Part shown: in pieces, positions 1 to 13,300 of the stretch
Layout of the letters: the number at the start of each line of letters is the position of its first letter
Position numbering within the stretch: the stretch's first letter is position 1
DNA from: Tragulus kanchil
Lineage: Eukaryota; Chordata; Mammalia; Artiodactyla; Tragulidae
Direction of reading: 5' to 3'
Length of the DNA: 64,000 nucleotides
Assembly: GCA_022376925.1 (NCBI GenBank)
Contig: JAIOJX010000025.1
Coordinates: 6,727,141-6,791,140, forward strand
Translations under genes and position numbers: made by a program
Notes under the pieces: model-generated
What the model was told of the DNA's origin: nothing
Databases searched by the model: none
Seen by the model: the letters and a program-made list of their open reading frames with translations, nothing else

Positions 1-79
1 TTACACATCTGTTGCTCTTTATCTTCTCATTTCTTAAAGATATCCTAAACATAACGGTCCAACCTTTTATTTATTCATT
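1..79. repeat. Truncated third copy of 1102-1180 (edge of a 1.1-kb duplication)
   Basis: These 79 bases match 1102-1180 without a difference that I can see, then diverge abruptly. The distance (1101 bases) equals the spacing of the other duplications here. The simplest reading is that this is the tail of a piece whose last 1.1 kb overlaps 80-1180, so the bases just left of the window should match 80-1101. Inference from pattern; only the 79-base match is seen. Confidence 0.85.
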
Positions 80-721
80 ACATAAATCAAATCATTATGC
101 TATATTCTTAGAGTGCTATATGTCAATTATATCTCAAAACAATCAAAAAAACAAATCATAATATAAAACTCAGCCTTGTAGCAAGGATCAAGAGAATAGA
201 AGAAGAAAAAGAAGCAGGCCAAAAATGGGAGTCACTTGCTCTAAACCCACATCACCAAACCAAGATTTCACACATCACCTAACTGCAGTTTGATCTTCTC
301 CAGGAGTATAATAATTTTGACGGGTCAATGTGGAATTTACCAGTGATATAATCCACCAAACAAGCCCCCTATCTCCCCAAAGGAAGGTGACCTTGACTGA
401 AATAATCTTTTTCACTAGTGACTTCTTCATGCCACCCCTTATCTGCCTGTAAAACCTTTCCTTTTCATAGCTCTTTGCATCTCATTTCTGTTTGCTGCAT
501 GTGATGCTGCCTGATACATGAATCACTGAATAAAACCAATTTGGTCTTCAAATTTACTGAGATGAAGTTTTGTCATGTAACACTGGACATCCTTTCTTGG
601 TTTACTTTCTTATTTAGACACAGTACACCCTCTTTTCGCACTTAATAAAGGGTATGGAAAAGGTACATTTTTTGAGAACTTATATTTAGAAAAATGTCTT
701 TATTTTATCCTTATATTTATA
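80..721 (+). repeat. Old LTR-like remnant within otherwise unrecognised sequence
   Basis: No gene seen. Roughly 230-560 has the look of the 3' part of an old retroviral-type LTR: a pyrimidine-rich stretch, then a polyadenylation signal (AATAAA near 529) followed closely by a GT/T-rich tail. I cannot name the family. An ordinary unique sequence is the alternative. Confidence 0.3.
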
Positions 722-1263
722 TGATCATTTGGTTGGTTATATAATTCTGTGCTGGGACTAGCATATCTTTAGAAGTTTCCTTGTGTGCTTCCAGTGTTTT
801 TGTTGAGTTAACCAAGTCATCTTGACTCCTGGTCTTTTGAACATGACTGGAAATCTGTAGACCTTGTTTTGTCCACAGTATTCTCATACGTCACAACCAT
901 AAGGCTGGTGCAGGTGTATTTCTTTCATCTACAACTCTAGGCTTTAAGTCAAGCTGTCGCCCCAGTAATTCATGTATTCCAGTTGGAAAGAGTCTAGAAT
1001 TATTTTTTAATGATTTATTCTTTTTCTTTTCTCTTTCTGCTGCCTCAACTACTCACATTTCAGACTTTCTAGATTGGTTTCTAATTTTCTTGTATGCCCA
1101 ATTACACATCTGTTGCTCTTTATCTTCTCATTTCTTAAAGATATCCTAAACATAACGGTCCAACCTTTTATTTATTCATTTCTACTGTGTGTTTAGTCTC
1201 CACAACTGCTTTTTGTTCTCTGAATTTCTATTATTTCACTTTGTCCTTGTTAATGTGACTGCA

Positions 1264-1743
1264 AGCATACCTTGAAGATATTGCAAGTTTTGTTTCAGAT
1301 GATGGCAATAAAGTGAAGGTCACAATAAAGCCAGCTGCACTAATGTTTTGGTTTCCCAGTGCATATAAAAGTTATATTTACACTATATTATATGCTAGTA
1401 AATGTGCAATAATGGCATTAAGTCTTAAAAATGTACATAATGTTAATTTCTTTTTTTATTGCCAACAATTCCTAGCCATCATCTGAGCCTTCAGTGAGTC
1501 ATGGTCATAATACCAAAGATCACTGATCAGGTCACCATGACAAATATAATAATAATAAACTTTTAAATAGTGCAAGAATTACCAAAATATGACACATAAA
1601 CATGAAGTTAGAAAATTCTGTTCAGAAAAATCAAGCCAAAAGACTTGCTTGATACGGGGTTGCCACAAATATTCAATTTTTAAAAAACACAGTACCTTGT
1701 TAAGTACAACAAACTGAAGTACAGTAATATGAGGTATGCCTAT
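1264..1743 (-). mobile_element. Internally deleted Tigger1-like DNA transposon (pogo/Tc1-mariner superfamily)
   Basis: The element starts with a terminal repeat (AGCATACCTTGAAGATATTG) and ends with its inverse (ATGAGGTATGCCT), next to a TA-rich site. Between are stretches recalling Tigger1: the GGTTTCCCAGTGCATATAAA block, the CATCTGAGCCTTCAGTGAGT block and the GATCACTGATCAGGTCACCA block. The transposase gene is missing, so it is a non-autonomous deletion derivative of about 480 bp. The same element appears again at 2423-2902 because of the duplication. Family assignment is from memory; strand is nominal. Confidence 0.7.
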
Positions 1744-2422
1744 ATCGTTAGTTCTTTGCTTCTTACTGAACTGTTTCTTCCAAGCTGTTCTTTGTGGGCT
1801 GCTTGGTTGGGTTTTTATCTTTCACACTGCAAGCTTCTCCAGGTATCTAGTATTCCTTGACAGTCAGCAAGTTGCCACCGTGATCATTTGGTTGGTTATA
1901 TAATTCTGTGCTGGGACTAGCATATCTTTAGAAGTTTCCTTGTGTGCTTCCAGTGTTTTTGTTGAGTTAACCAAGTCATCTTGACTCCTGGTCTTTTGAA
2001 CATGACTGGAAATCTGTAGACCTTGTTTTGTCCACAGTATTCTCATACGTCACAACCATAAGGCTGGTGCAGGTGTATTTCTTTCATCTACAACTCTAGG
2101 CTTTAAGTCAAGCTGTCGCCCCAGTAATTCATGTATTCCAGTTGGAAAGAGTCTAGAATTATTTTTTAATGATTTATTCTTTTTCTTTTCTCTTTCTGCT
2201 GCCTCAACTACTCACATTTCAGACTTTCTAGATTGGTTTCTAATTTTCTTGTATGCCCAATTACACATCTGTTGCTCTTTATCTTCTCATTTCTTAAAGA
2301 TATCCTAAACATAACGGTCCAACCTTTTATTTATTCATTTCTACTGTGTGTTTAGTCTCCACAACTGCTTTTTGTTCTCTGAATTTCTATTATTTCACTT
2401 TGTCCTTGTTAATGTGACTGCA

Positions 2423-2902
2423 AGCATACCTTGAAGATATTGCAAGTTTTGTTTCAGATGATGGCAATAAAGTGAAGGTCACAATAAAGCCAGCTGCACT
2501 AATGTTTTGGTTTCCCAGTGCATATAAAAGTTATATTTACACTATATTATATGCTAGTAAATGTGCAATAATGGCATTAAGTCTTAAAAATGTACATAAT
2601 GTTAATTTCTTTTTTTATTGCCAACAATTCCTAGCCATCATCTGAGCCTTCAGTGAGTCATGGTCATAATACCAAAGATCACTGATCAGGTCACCATGAC
2701 AAATATAATAATAATAAACTTTTAAATAGTGCAAGAATTACCAAAATATGACACATAAACATGAAGTTAGAAAATTCTGTTCAGAAAAATCAAGCCAAAA
2801 GACTTGCTTGATACGGGGTTGCCACAAATATTCAATTTTTAAAAAACACAGTACCTTGTTAAGTACAACAAACTGAAGTACAGTAATATGAGGTATGCCT
2901 AT
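2423..2902 (-). mobile_element. Duplicate image of the Tigger1-like element
   Basis: Identical copy of the element at 1264-1743, created by the 1159-bp head-to-tail duplication, not by a second transposition: flanking sequence is duplicated too. Confidence 0.7.
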
Positions 2903-3039
2903 ATCGTTAGTTCTTTGCTTCTTACTGAACTGTTTCTTCCAAGCTGTTCTTTGTGGGCTGCTTGGTTGGGTTTTTATCTTTCACACTGCAAGCTTCTCCA
3001 GGTATCTAGTATTCCTTGACAGTCAGCAAGTTGCCACCG

Positions 3040-4660
3040 CATGGGTGGAATTTGTATACTTGGAGTGTTACAGTCAAGTAATTTGCTGTGGGTTAAGGGG
3101 AGGGCACTTTGAGTGGAAAATTACAATGTTAATATGATAAATCTTTTCTTCTTGAGGTAGTCAGATTTCCACAAGAAGAGATTCTATTTCCTTCCCAGAG
3201 GGTAAGAATCCAGCTCCCAACTTTCTGGGAGTAGAGCAGTATCTCATTATTCAGCTTTGATTATACCTAAAGTTGATTAATGCTTTCTTTCCCTCCATTT
3301 GGAGACCCTCATTTTGACTCTCCCTCTCAAGAATAAAACTCTAGACTTCTGCCAGTGTGGGTTACAGGCAGTTGCCTAGCAGAGTATAGGGAGTGTAGGA
3401 ATCTAGAAGTTCTAGAAAGAGAAAATAGAAAAAACAGTGAAATCATTAACAAAATAATTTGAGAAGAATCCTTCTAGAACTGAATCACATGAATTGCCAG
3501 AGTGAAAGACTCCACTAAAAGCCCAAAAAAGGAGATGAAATTATACAGATGCTAAGCCTCTTAAACAGCTTCCACTCAGGCCTCCTGATTTCAGACCTCA
3601 AACCCATCTTTAGTCTCAGAGGTGCCTGGTACTTTCCTGTGCTTCTTGAGGATTCTGCAGTGTACCTTGGACTGATATGTGGTTTTGGGTTTCTAGAGTC
3701 TGCTGAATCACTTATTATTTCTATATCTGCCTTTTAACACCCTACAACTAATTGTATTTTTCTCCTTTTCTGTTACTCCCTTTCTTATCATGTTAAGCCT
3801 CTTAAAAATTAATTTTAGTAGATATAATGAGGTTTTCAAAAGGATGACATCGAAATTAAATGCATGTGTTAAATTTGCTATCTTAATCTGACTCTCTTAC
3901 TCATTTTTGGTATCCTCTGAATGGAGACTCACAGATCTGGGGGAAGGGTGCTGGGTTAATTATGATCGTAAACAGCCACCCTGAACCACAGTCAGATATT
4001 AAAACTCCAAGTTGCAACTATAACTTTAAATATTTTGAATTAGAAGTCATATATCTTAAAGTTTGACATGCAAATTCTGAATGCTATAAACAGATACTGA
4101 AATACACAGTGACAAATACTTTTAAATGTTTGTAAGTCTCTGTTTCCAGCTTATGTTTTCTAGCTAATATTTCTAGTATTCACTGCCCAAGTAAGCTCTT
4201 TAAGCTAGAGAGTCAACACTGATATTATCCTCCTATTGCAATATCACTTAGAATACATTTCAGAGTTAAGGGTGAGTCATTCAAGATTAACGAATATACT
4301 GATTTGTACTTAAAGTATTTGAGTAGAATTCACCTAAGAAATTCCTTAAAGTCAACTTAAGCAATAATACAGCTCTCAACATTCTTTCAATAGACTGTTG
4401 TAAAAACTTTTACAAAATTGTCTTTTGTAAAAGCTTTTCTCATTTTCAGTTATTCATTTGAACATGAAATTTAATTTTGTAGTTATAAAATTGATAAAAT
4501 TTGTACTTTTTCTGAATCTACTAATGACTATAAAGCCAAAGAAATTAAATCAGTCCATTAACTGCATGGCTTAAATTTCCCATGTTGACCTTCATAGGGT
4601 AACAGTCATATTACAGGTGCTCAGAATATAACTCACTGCTACAGCAGCAAACTTTATTGC
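3040..4660. other. AT-rich sequence without recognisable gene or repeat
   Basis: No coding signal: the longest open frame here (3549-3737) is short and has no family resemblance. No SINE tail, LINE motif or simple repeat is obvious. Possibly old decayed repeat or unique intergenic sequence. Confidence 0.5.
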
Positions 4661-4681
4661 AACATCTAAATGAACACTGCT

Positions 4682-4988
4682 GGGCTTCCCTGGTAGTCCA
4701 CTGGGTAAAGGGTCTGCCTTGCAGTGCAAGGGGCACCGGTTCCACCCCTGGTCCAGGAAGATCCCACGTGCCACGGAGCAGCTGAACAGGTGTGTCCAAT
4801 TACCAGCCAGTGCTCTGGAGCACATGCGCCCAAGAGCCAGTGCTCTACACAATGAGAAGGGCCACTGCAATGGGAGGCTCACACAGGCCAAATAATAAAC
4901 ACGGATGAAAATAAATAAATACAAAACCAATAAGAGAGGCCAAAATTTTAAAAAGAAAATTCACATTTAGAATTAAAAAAAAAATCAT
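4682..4988 (+). mobile_element. tRNA-derived CHR-like SINE with target-site duplication
   Basis: Begins GGGCTTCCCTGGTAGTCCA, has a pol III B-box-like stretch (CCGGTTCCACCCC), then the family body (GATCCCACGTGCCACGGAGC) and an A-rich tail. Flanked by a 15-base target-site duplication, TAAATGAACACTGCT at 4667-4681 and TAAATGAATACTGCT at 4989-5003, differing at one base. Body has several substitutions relative to the copy at 33 kb, so it is an older insertion. Confidence 0.85.
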
Positions 4989-5224
4989 TAAATGAATACT
5001 GCTTTTAGAACTGAAACACATAATAGTAGGTTGTCATGAGTATTCACTTCTGCTATAGAACAGATCAATAATTGTTTTTGCTAAAGGTTATTAAATTGTG
5101 TCTTTTTGGCAAGTGGTATCAATCATTTCATTTGTTTAGCCTCCAAAGTTGATTTATTTGTGTAAAACAACAGATTACCTTCATATTAGTGATAGTGCTC
5201 TTTGAAAATGTATTAAAAAAAAAG

Positions 5225-5755
5225 AAGCCAAGCTGTTCTGAGACAGGCCTGGGACCTAAGGCTCTTCACGCTATGCTGCAATGGCTGCACCTGGATGGAT
5301 CTCTGCTTAAGTCACAAAACATAAAGAACTATATGGAACTAAAAATAACGGTACAGTTGGGGCATGTTCTGGACCAAAATACACAAAAAGAAAAAAACAA
5401 AAAAAACAAAAAAAACCCTGCCATGTTTGAAGACCCAAGAACAAAAAACTGGGAGCAAAAGCAAATGAAGTACTGCACAAACCCCCTACTCCCGCCCTCC
5501 CAGTACTCAACAGCACAAAGGAGTGGGCAAGTCACCCCTCCAGCCAAGCCCCTAGAAACAACCTTAACTTCAAGCCACATAAGAAATGAGTTTACCCCCT
5601 CTCAGGGAACAAGCAAAGGAATCTGTTACTTGTTTTCACTCCCTTCTGGAACCAGCACAGGAGCCCTAATAAAACCTTGCCTGAATTTCTTGTCTGGCTG
5701 TAGTCAATTCCTATTGGTTGGGGAAGGCCGAGAACGCTGGTCAATATCAGTTCCA
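5225..5755 (+). mobile_element. Probable solo LTR of an endogenous retrovirus (class I-like)
   Basis: A 0.5-kb block ending with a polyadenylation signal (CCTAATAAAACCTTGCC near 5666-5682), then GAATTTCTTGTCTGGC and a GGTTGGGGAAGGCCGAGAAC tail, the layout of an R-U5 region. An A-rich low-complexity run (5385-5418) interrupts the upstream part. It contains an open frame of about 200 codons (5189-5809) that I regard as incidental. No gag, pol or env sequence adjoins. Exact borders and family are not resolved. Confidence 0.5.
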
Positions 5756-6034
5756 CTGACCACAAATACAGGTTTTCATTTCTGCCTGAAGTGTATCTTG
5801 TTACTGTAACTTCTATTAAATTATAATACAGCTGAATACTGTCTTTACTGGAATCTAAAACTAGAGTTTGGGATTATTTTTATTCTTTTACACATAGCCA
5901 GAATTAACAGAAAGGCATAATGATAGGCAATTTATCTCACAAATCAATAGCAGACGCATTTCTCATGACTGAAGCAAGAGAAAATTGAACTTATCCAGGA
6001 ACTGGATAAGCAATAGAGTATATTAAGAGGGCAG

Positions 6035-6130
6035 GCTCTGAAATCATTTATTCAACAAATATTCACAGAGCACCTGTGATATGCTTGATGAATACAGTGG
6101 TGACCTCACAGAGTTTCCAATCTGTAAGGT
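6035..6130 (+). mobile_element. L2 LINE 3'-end fragment
   Basis: The stretch TTTATTCAACAAATATTCAC and the following GAGCACCTGTGATATGCTTG pattern recall the conserved 3' region of mammalian L2. Short and diverged. The second half is also present at 7236 onward because of the local duplication. Confidence 0.5.
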
Positions 6131-6334
6131 TTCCAAATGGTGGCTTGTTTTCCATGTGTTGTGTTCTATTCTGGTTTTTCTTGTTGCTATTGTTGTTTTA
6201 TTTAAATTGGAATACACTTTTATATGACTTTTGCCCTCTAGTGTGGCCACAGTACCTGCTACTTTCTTTATGTTATACATAGAGGCCTCACATATTCATG
6301 TTCTCTGCCTAAACCCTGCCAGCACTGGGCCTTG

Positions 6335-6540
6335 TGTCTTCAGATCTGGTAAGTCAGACCAACTTGGATTTACACCCCAACTCTGTTATGTCCCGTGTGA
6401 TCCTGGTCAAGTTAATTTACCAATCAAAACCTCAACTGCCTCTTATGTAGAATGGGTTTACTAATAAGCACCTATTTTTCAGAATTATTGAGCATAAAAA
6501 TAAGGTAACATAAAATATTTAGCACAGTGGCATATAGACC
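6335..6540 (+). mobile_element. MIR SINE fragment
   Basis: The order of signals matches mammalian MIR: a core with GTGTGATCCTGGTCAAGTTA (consensus-like 'gtgaccttgggcaagtta'), then CTCAACTGCCTCTTATGTAG with an AATGGG stretch, and a tail with AGCACAGTGGCATATAG. An identical image lies at 7481-7686 through duplication. Ancient and diverged. Confidence 0.65.
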
Positions 6541-7019
6541 AGCTAATGATACAGAGAAGTTTGGAAGGAATATTAGGCTTTGACATAGAATATTGATATA
6601 TGTGATATTTATGCCTATTAACTGAATTTATTTTCCTAGAGTAAGTCAGTTACTTGCCCCTGAGGACAATATGTGAGACTGCAGAACATTTTTCTAACTG
6701 ATCATCACTGAAGCAGATGAAAAGTATTTACGTAGTGTCTGGTTTATGGTGAGCTTTGTCTACGAGATTTACAAACATGATTTTATTTCACCCTGACATC
6801 ATTCCTTTGAAATACAAAAGGGGGTAACTTCAAACTTAAAATTATACAAGACAAATCACAAGGCACAGAGAAATTAAAATGATTTGAATATGCTTGGAAA
6901 ATAATGGCCCGAACCTGACCTCCACCATCATTCCATGTATGAGACTGTCCTGTCTCCATTGAGGGCATAAAAAGGAATTGGATTTTATGATACAAAGATG
7001 CAACTGTAACTTAGCACTA

Positions 7020-7140
7020 GCTAATTAATTCACTGGTAAGTATTTACTGAACTTCTACTATGGGTCAATCACAGTATAAGAAATGTGGGACATAAGGTCA
7101 ACAACTTAGGTCCCTGCTCTTGTGGAGCTGAAAATTCTTT
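7020..7140 (+). mobile_element. L2 LINE 3'-end fragment
   Basis: Pattern TATTTACTGAACTTCTACTA followed by a 'ccctgctcttgtggagct' block is characteristic of the L2 3' end. Image at 8166-8286 through duplication. Confidence 0.55.
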
Positions 7141-8383
7141 AGTGAAGAGGAACAGAAGCAACCATTATTTTCAGGTGTTGAACAGAGCTTTTTGAGAAAA
7201 TAAAACATGGTGACATAATAAAGAGTGGCTGGCCAGAATACAGTGGTGACCTCACAGAGTTTCCAATCTGTAAGGTTTCCAAATGGTGGCTTGTTTTCCA
7301 TGTGTTGTGTTCTATTCTGGTTTTTCTTGTTGCTATTGTTGTTTTATTTAAATTGGAATACACTTTTATATGACTTTTGCCCTCTAGTGTGGCCACAGTA
7401 CCTGCTACTTTCTTTATGTTATACATAGAGGCCTCACATATTCATGTTCTCTGCCTAAACCCTGCCAGCACTGGGCCTTGTGTCTTCAGATCTGGTAAGT
7501 CAGACCAACTTGGATTTACACCCCAACTCTGTTATGTCCCGTGTGATCCTGGTCAAGTTAATTTACCAATCAAAACCTCAACTGCCTCTTATGTAGAATG
7601 GGTTTACTAATAAGCACCTATTTTTCAGAGTTATTGAGCATAAAAATAAGGTAACATAAAATATTTAGCACAGTGGCATATAGACCAGCTAATGATACAG
7701 AGAAGTTTGGAAGGAATATTAGGCTTTGACATAGAATATTGATATATGTGATATTTATGCCTATTAACTGAATTTATTTTCCTAGAGTAAGTCAGTTACT
7801 TGCCCCTGAGGACAATATGTGAGACTGCAGAACATTTTTCTAACTGATCATCACTGAAGCAGATGAAAAGTATTTACGTAGTGTCTGGTTTATGGTGAGC
7901 TTTGTCTACGAGATTTACAAACATGATTTTATTTCACCCTGACATCATTCCTTTGAAATACAAAAGGGGGTAACTTCAAACTTAAAATTATACAAGACAA
8001 ATCACAAGGCACAGAGAAATTAAAATGATTTGAATATGCTTGGAAAATAATGGCCCGAACCTGACCTCCACCATCATTCCATGTATGAGACTGTCCTGTC
8101 TCCATTGAGGGCATAAAAAGGAATTGGATTTTATGATACAAAGATGCAACTGTAACTTAGCACTAGCTAATTAATTCACTGGTAAGTATTTACTGAACTT
8201 CTACTATGGGTCAATCACAGTATAAGAAATGTGGGACATAAGGTCAACAACTTAGGTCCCTGCTCTTGTGGAGCTGAAAATTCTTTAGTGAAGAGGAACA
8301 GAAGCAACCATTATTTTCAGGTGTTGAACAGAGCTTTTTGAGAAAATAAAACATGGTGACATAATAAAGAGTGGCTGGCCAAG

Positions 8384-9488
8384 AAGCAATGTCAGCAAGA
8401 TGGCAGAGTAGGAAGACTGAGCTCTTCCTTACTCCCACAAACTCACTAATTCAGCAATGGTTCATGGGCAAGTTTCCTTTGTGAGGAGTCCAGGAATTAA
8501 TCAGACATTTTCTGGATAATGAGCAAACATAAAATCAGACTGAAGCCAGTAAGGAGATTCAGAAAACTCTCTAGCCAGAGGTTCTGTCTGTGGTTCAGCT
8601 TCATATGATCAGGAAGAGATCTCCTAAGTCCCAACTTCTCCTAAAGGAGGAAAAAGGTTGGTTCATGCATCCAGTATTCAAGCTTTATTGAGAGGCCTCA
8701 TCTAAGGGCTCGCTTCTGTCTTTCAGATATATCAAAACAGAAAGTCAAAGAAAATAAAGAACCACACAAAAATTAAAATTTCCAGAAACTGACCCTGATG
8801 AAATGGAGCTGTATGCTTTACCTAGAGAGAATTCACAATTACTGTTATAAAACTGCTAACTGAGGTCAACTGAATAATACATGAACAAAGGGAGAATTTC
8901 CACAAAGAGAAAACATAACAAGTATCAAACAGAAATCATGGAGCTGAAAATTACAATAACCAAACTGAAAATTTTTCTAGAACAATTCAATTTCAGACTA
9001 GGTCAAGAATAAGAATCTGTGAACTCCAAGACTGATAATTGGAAATCTTTAATCAGAGGGACAAAAAGAATAAAAAAAAATGTAAAGCATAAGGGGCTTA
9101 CAGGACACCATCACGCATAACATACACATAAGGGATTTCCAAAAGAAGAGAAAGAATCAGAAATCTTATTCAAAGAAATAGTAGCTGGAAACTTTCTAAA
9201 TCTGGGAAAGGAAATAGACATCCAATTTAAGAATCCCAAAAGACACAAATAAGACACCAAAGAAATACAGACTGAGATGAATTATATTCATATTGTCAAG
9301 AGAATTTTGAAAACACTAAGAGAAAAGACTTGTTACATGCAAGGAAACCCCATCCCCATAAGATAATCACTGACTTCAGCAGAAATTTTGCAGGTTAGAA
9401 AAGAGTAGAATGATATATTCAAAGTATGGAAAAAAAGAAAAAATGCTAGCAAAAATGCTATAGCCAGCAAAACCATCCTTCAAAAATG
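8384..9488 (+). mobile_element. Old L1, 5'UTR and ORF1 remnant
   Basis: Starts with an L1-type leader (CAAGATGGCAGAGTAGGAAG) and continues through A-rich sense sequence resembling ORF1 (for example near 9120-9480, with the GAAACTTTCTAAATCTGGGA and CAGCAAAACCATCCTTCAAA blocks). Reading frames are broken throughout. An antisense BovB interrupts the element at 9489, after which L1 resumes near 10356. Confidence 0.7.
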
Positions 9489-10350
9489 AAACAAATGCCA
9501 TGATCTTAGTTTTTTTAATGTTGACTTTCAGGCCAGCTTTTTCACTCTTCTCTTTCATCTTCATCAAGAAACTCTTTAGTTCCTCTTTGCTTTCTGCCAT
9601 AAGGGTGGTATCATCTGCATACCTGAGGTTATTGATACTTCTCCCAGCTATCTTGATTCCAGTTTGTGCTTCATCCAGACTGGAATTTTGCATGATGTAC
9701 TCTGCATGTAAGTTAAATAAGCAGGGTGACAGTATACAGCCTTGATGCACTTTTTGCCCAATTTGGAACCTGTCTATTGTCCATATCTGGTTCTAACTGC
9801 TGCTCTTGTCCTGCATACAGGATCGCAGGAGGCAGGTATGGTGGTCTGGAATTCCAGCCTCTTTCAGAATTTTCCAGTTTGCTGTAATCCACACAGTCAA
9901 AGGCTTTGCATAGTCAATGAAGCAGCAACTGATGTTTTTCTGAAATTCCCTTATTCTTTCTATGATCCAACAGAGTTTGAAAATTTGATTTCTGGTTCCT
10001 CTACCTTTTCTAAATCCAGCTGGTACATCTGGAAGTTCTCAGTTCACATATAGTTGAAGCCTAGCTTGAATGATATTGAGCATTACTTTGCTAGCATGTA
10101 AAATGAGTGCAATGGTGTGGTAGTTTTAACATTCTTTGGCATTGCCCTGCTATGGGATTGGAATGAAAACTGATCTTTTCCAGTCCTGAGACCACTGCTG
10201 AATTTTCCAGATTTACTGGCATATTGAGTACAGCACTTTAAGAGAATCATCTTTTAGGATTTGAAATAACTCAGCTAATTCCATCACCTCCACTAGCTTT
10301 GTTTGTAATAATGCATCATAAAGCCCACTTGACTTCATGCTCTAAGATCA
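9489..10350 (-). mobile_element. BovB LINE fragment, antisense
   Basis: Read on the minus strand it encodes BovB reverse transcriptase pieces: 9376-9750 includes MHQGCILSPCLFNLHAEYIM and NNLRYADDTTLMAESKEEL, the latter holding the YADD polymerase motif. Farther along (to about 10350) lie inverse matches to the upstream RT region. It sits inside the old L1 and so inserted later. It is 5'- and 3'-truncated with frameshifts, so not functional. BovB is the RTE-clade LINE known to have entered ruminants horizontally. Confidence 0.9.
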
Positions 10351-10355
10351 ATTAC

Positions 10356-13300
10356 TATTATTAAATGTTATCAGCTTAAAATAGAATACAATAACCATGA
10401 AATACTTTGTGTAAGTCCATAATAATAACAACAAAAAATACCTATAGAAATTAAACAAAAGAGAAAAAAAGAATCAAAGCGTATCAGTACAAAAACTCAA
10501 AGGAAGGTAAGAGAGACAAAGATAAGAAAATAACTATAAGACTAACAAACAACAGTTAACAAAATGGTAATAGCAAGTCCTTTCTATCAATCGTTACTTT
10601 AAATATAAATGAATTAAAAATCTCTAATCAAAGGACAGAGTAGATGAACTGACTTTAAAAACATCCCCATGAAAAATGTTAAAATTTTTTCTAAATAAAA
10701 AAAAAGTTTTAAGATCCAGCTATATGTTATCACAGAAGCTCACTTTAGATTTAAGAACACAGAGAGGCTGAAAGTGAAGGGATTTTTAAAGAGATATTCT
10801 ACTCAAATAGTAACCAAAAGATAGCAGGTGGAGCTATACTTATATCAGATAAAATAAAGGTGAACTTAAGTTCAAACTGTTAAAAACTGTCACAATAAAC
10901 AAAGGACATTATATAATGATAAAAGGCGTCAATCTCAGGAAGCTATAATAGTTACAATTATATATGCACCCAACATCAGAGTACCTAAATATATGAAGTA
11001 AACACTGACAAAACTAAGAGGAGAAGTAGGCATCAATACACAAATAGTAGGAAACTTCAATATCCCACTCTCAATAGTAGAGAGACTATCCAGATAGAAG
11101 ATCATAAAGAAACAGAGGACCTGACCAACACTATCAATCAATGGACCAAACAGATATACACAGCATATTATATCAAACAGTAACAGAATATACATACGTC
11201 TTAAATATGTATAGACCTTTCTATAAGAGACCACAGTTTATGTTCAAAACACATCTTAACAAATTTAAGAAGACTGAAATAATATCAAGTGCCATATTTT
11301 ACTACAATAGCTGAAACTAGAAATCAATAGCTTTCCAGAAGGAAAATTGGGAAACTCACAAATATGTGAAAATTAAACAACATACTCTTAAATGATCATA
11401 AAGCCAGACAAGAAATTAACAAGAAAGTTAGAAGATATTTCAAGGCAAACTAAAGAAACAACACAGTATCCCAAAACTTATATATAGCAAATTACATGCC
11501 AACAAATTGGGATAGCCTAGAATAAATGGAAAATTACTAGAAACGTATAACCTGCTATGCTAAATTGTGAAAAAAACAAAAATATGAACAGATCTATCAT
11601 TACTTTAGAGATTTCACGGGTAAATACAAACTTCCAAACAAAATAAGGACTAACAAACAACAGTTAACAAAATGGTAATAGCAAGTCCTTTCTATCAATC
11701 GTTACTTTAAATATAAATGAATTAAAAATCTCTAATCAAAGGACAGAGTAGATGAACTGACTTTAAAAACATCCCCATGAAAATGGTAAAATTTTTTCTA
11801 AATAAAAAAAAAGTTTTAAGATCCAGCTATATGTTATCACAGAAGCTCACTTTAGATTTAAGAACACAGAGAGGCTGAAAGTGAAGGGATTTTTAAAGAG
11901 ATATTCTACTCAAATAGTAACCAAAAGATAGCAGGTGGAGCTATACTTATATCAGATAAAATAAAGGTGAACTTAAGTTCAAACTGTTAAAAACTGTCAC
12001 AATAAACAAAGGACATTATATAATGATAAAAGGCGTCAATCTCAGGAAGCTATAATAGTTACAATTATATATGCACCCAACATCAGAGTACCTAAATATA
12101 TGAAGTAAACACTGACAAAACTAAGAGGAGAAGTAGGCATCAATACACAAATAGTAGGAAACTTCAATATCCCACTCTCAATAGTAGAGAGACTATCCAG
12201 ATAGAAGATCATAAAGAAACAGAGGACCTGACCAACACTATCAATCAATGGACCAAACAGATATACACAGCATATTATATCAAACAGTAACAGAATATAC
12301 ATACGTCTTAAATATGTATAGACCTTTCTATAAGAGACCACAGTTTATGTTCAAAACACATCTTAACAAATTTAAGAAGACTGAAATAATATCAAGTGCC
12401 ATATTTTACTACAATAGCTGAAACTAGAAATCAATAGCTTTCCAGAAGGAAAATTGGGAAACTCACAAATATGTGAAAATTAAACAACATACTCTTAAAT
12501 GATCATAAAGCCAGACAAGAAATTAACAAGAAAGTTAGAAGATATTTCAAGGCAAACTAAAGAAACAACACAGTATCCCAAAACTTATATATAGCAAATT
12601 ACATGCCAACAAATTGGGATAGCCTAGAATAAATGGAAAATTACTAGAAACGTATAACCTGCTATGCTAAATTGTGAAAAAAACAAAAATATGAACAGAT
12701 CTATCATTACTTTAGAGATTTCACGGGTAAATACAAACTTCCAAACAAAAATTCAAGACCAGATAACTTCATTGGTAATTTTGATCAAACATTTAAAGAT
12801 GAATTAATGTCAGTCATTTTCAATCTCTTCTCAAAAACTGAAGACAATAGAATACTTCCAAAACCATTTTAAGAGGCCCATATTGTGCTGATACCAAAGT
12901 CAGACAAAGACAACAACAGAAAAGAAAAATACATCCCAGTGTCCCTGATGAACATAGATGCAATAATCCTAAAATACAACTGAGTTCAATATGTATATTT
13001 GAAGGATCATATACTGTGACCAAATGGAATTTATCCCTGGGATGCAAGTATAGTTCAACATATGAAAATCAATTAATGTGATATGTTACCTTAAGAGAAT
13101 AAAATATTAAAATCACATGGTCATCTCAATAGATGCAGAAAAAGCATTTAACAAAATCTGACAAACTTTAAAGATAAAAACTCTCAACAAATTAAACACA
13201 GAGGGAAAGTTCCTGAACAAAATGGAGTATATATATGAAACTCCCATAGTAACATTCACAGTGAAAACTGAAAGCTGTTTCTCTAAGATTAAAAACCAGA

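Larger units (their letters stand above)
722..3039. repeat. Head-to-tail duplication, 1159-bp unit
   Basis: 722-1880 and 1881-3039 are the same sequence with no difference found by eye. The joint is abrupt, with a few bases (TGATCATTTGG) recurring at 722 and 1881. The unit contains a Tigger1-like element. Part of the first copy (1102-1180) also recurs at 1-79. Likely an unmerged contig overlap rather than biology. Confidence 0.95.
6090..8381. repeat. Head-to-tail duplication, 1146-bp unit
   Basis: 6090-7235 and 7236-8381 are the same sequence; the only difference I found is A/G at 6484 versus 7630. It carries an MIR, an L2 tail and unrecognised sequence. Clean joint at 7235/7236. Confidence 0.95.

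Noticed and set aside
5189..5809. 206-codon open frame
   Set aside because: Overlaps an LTR-like block and an A-rich tract read as lysines. No domain, and the frame starts in flanking sequence.
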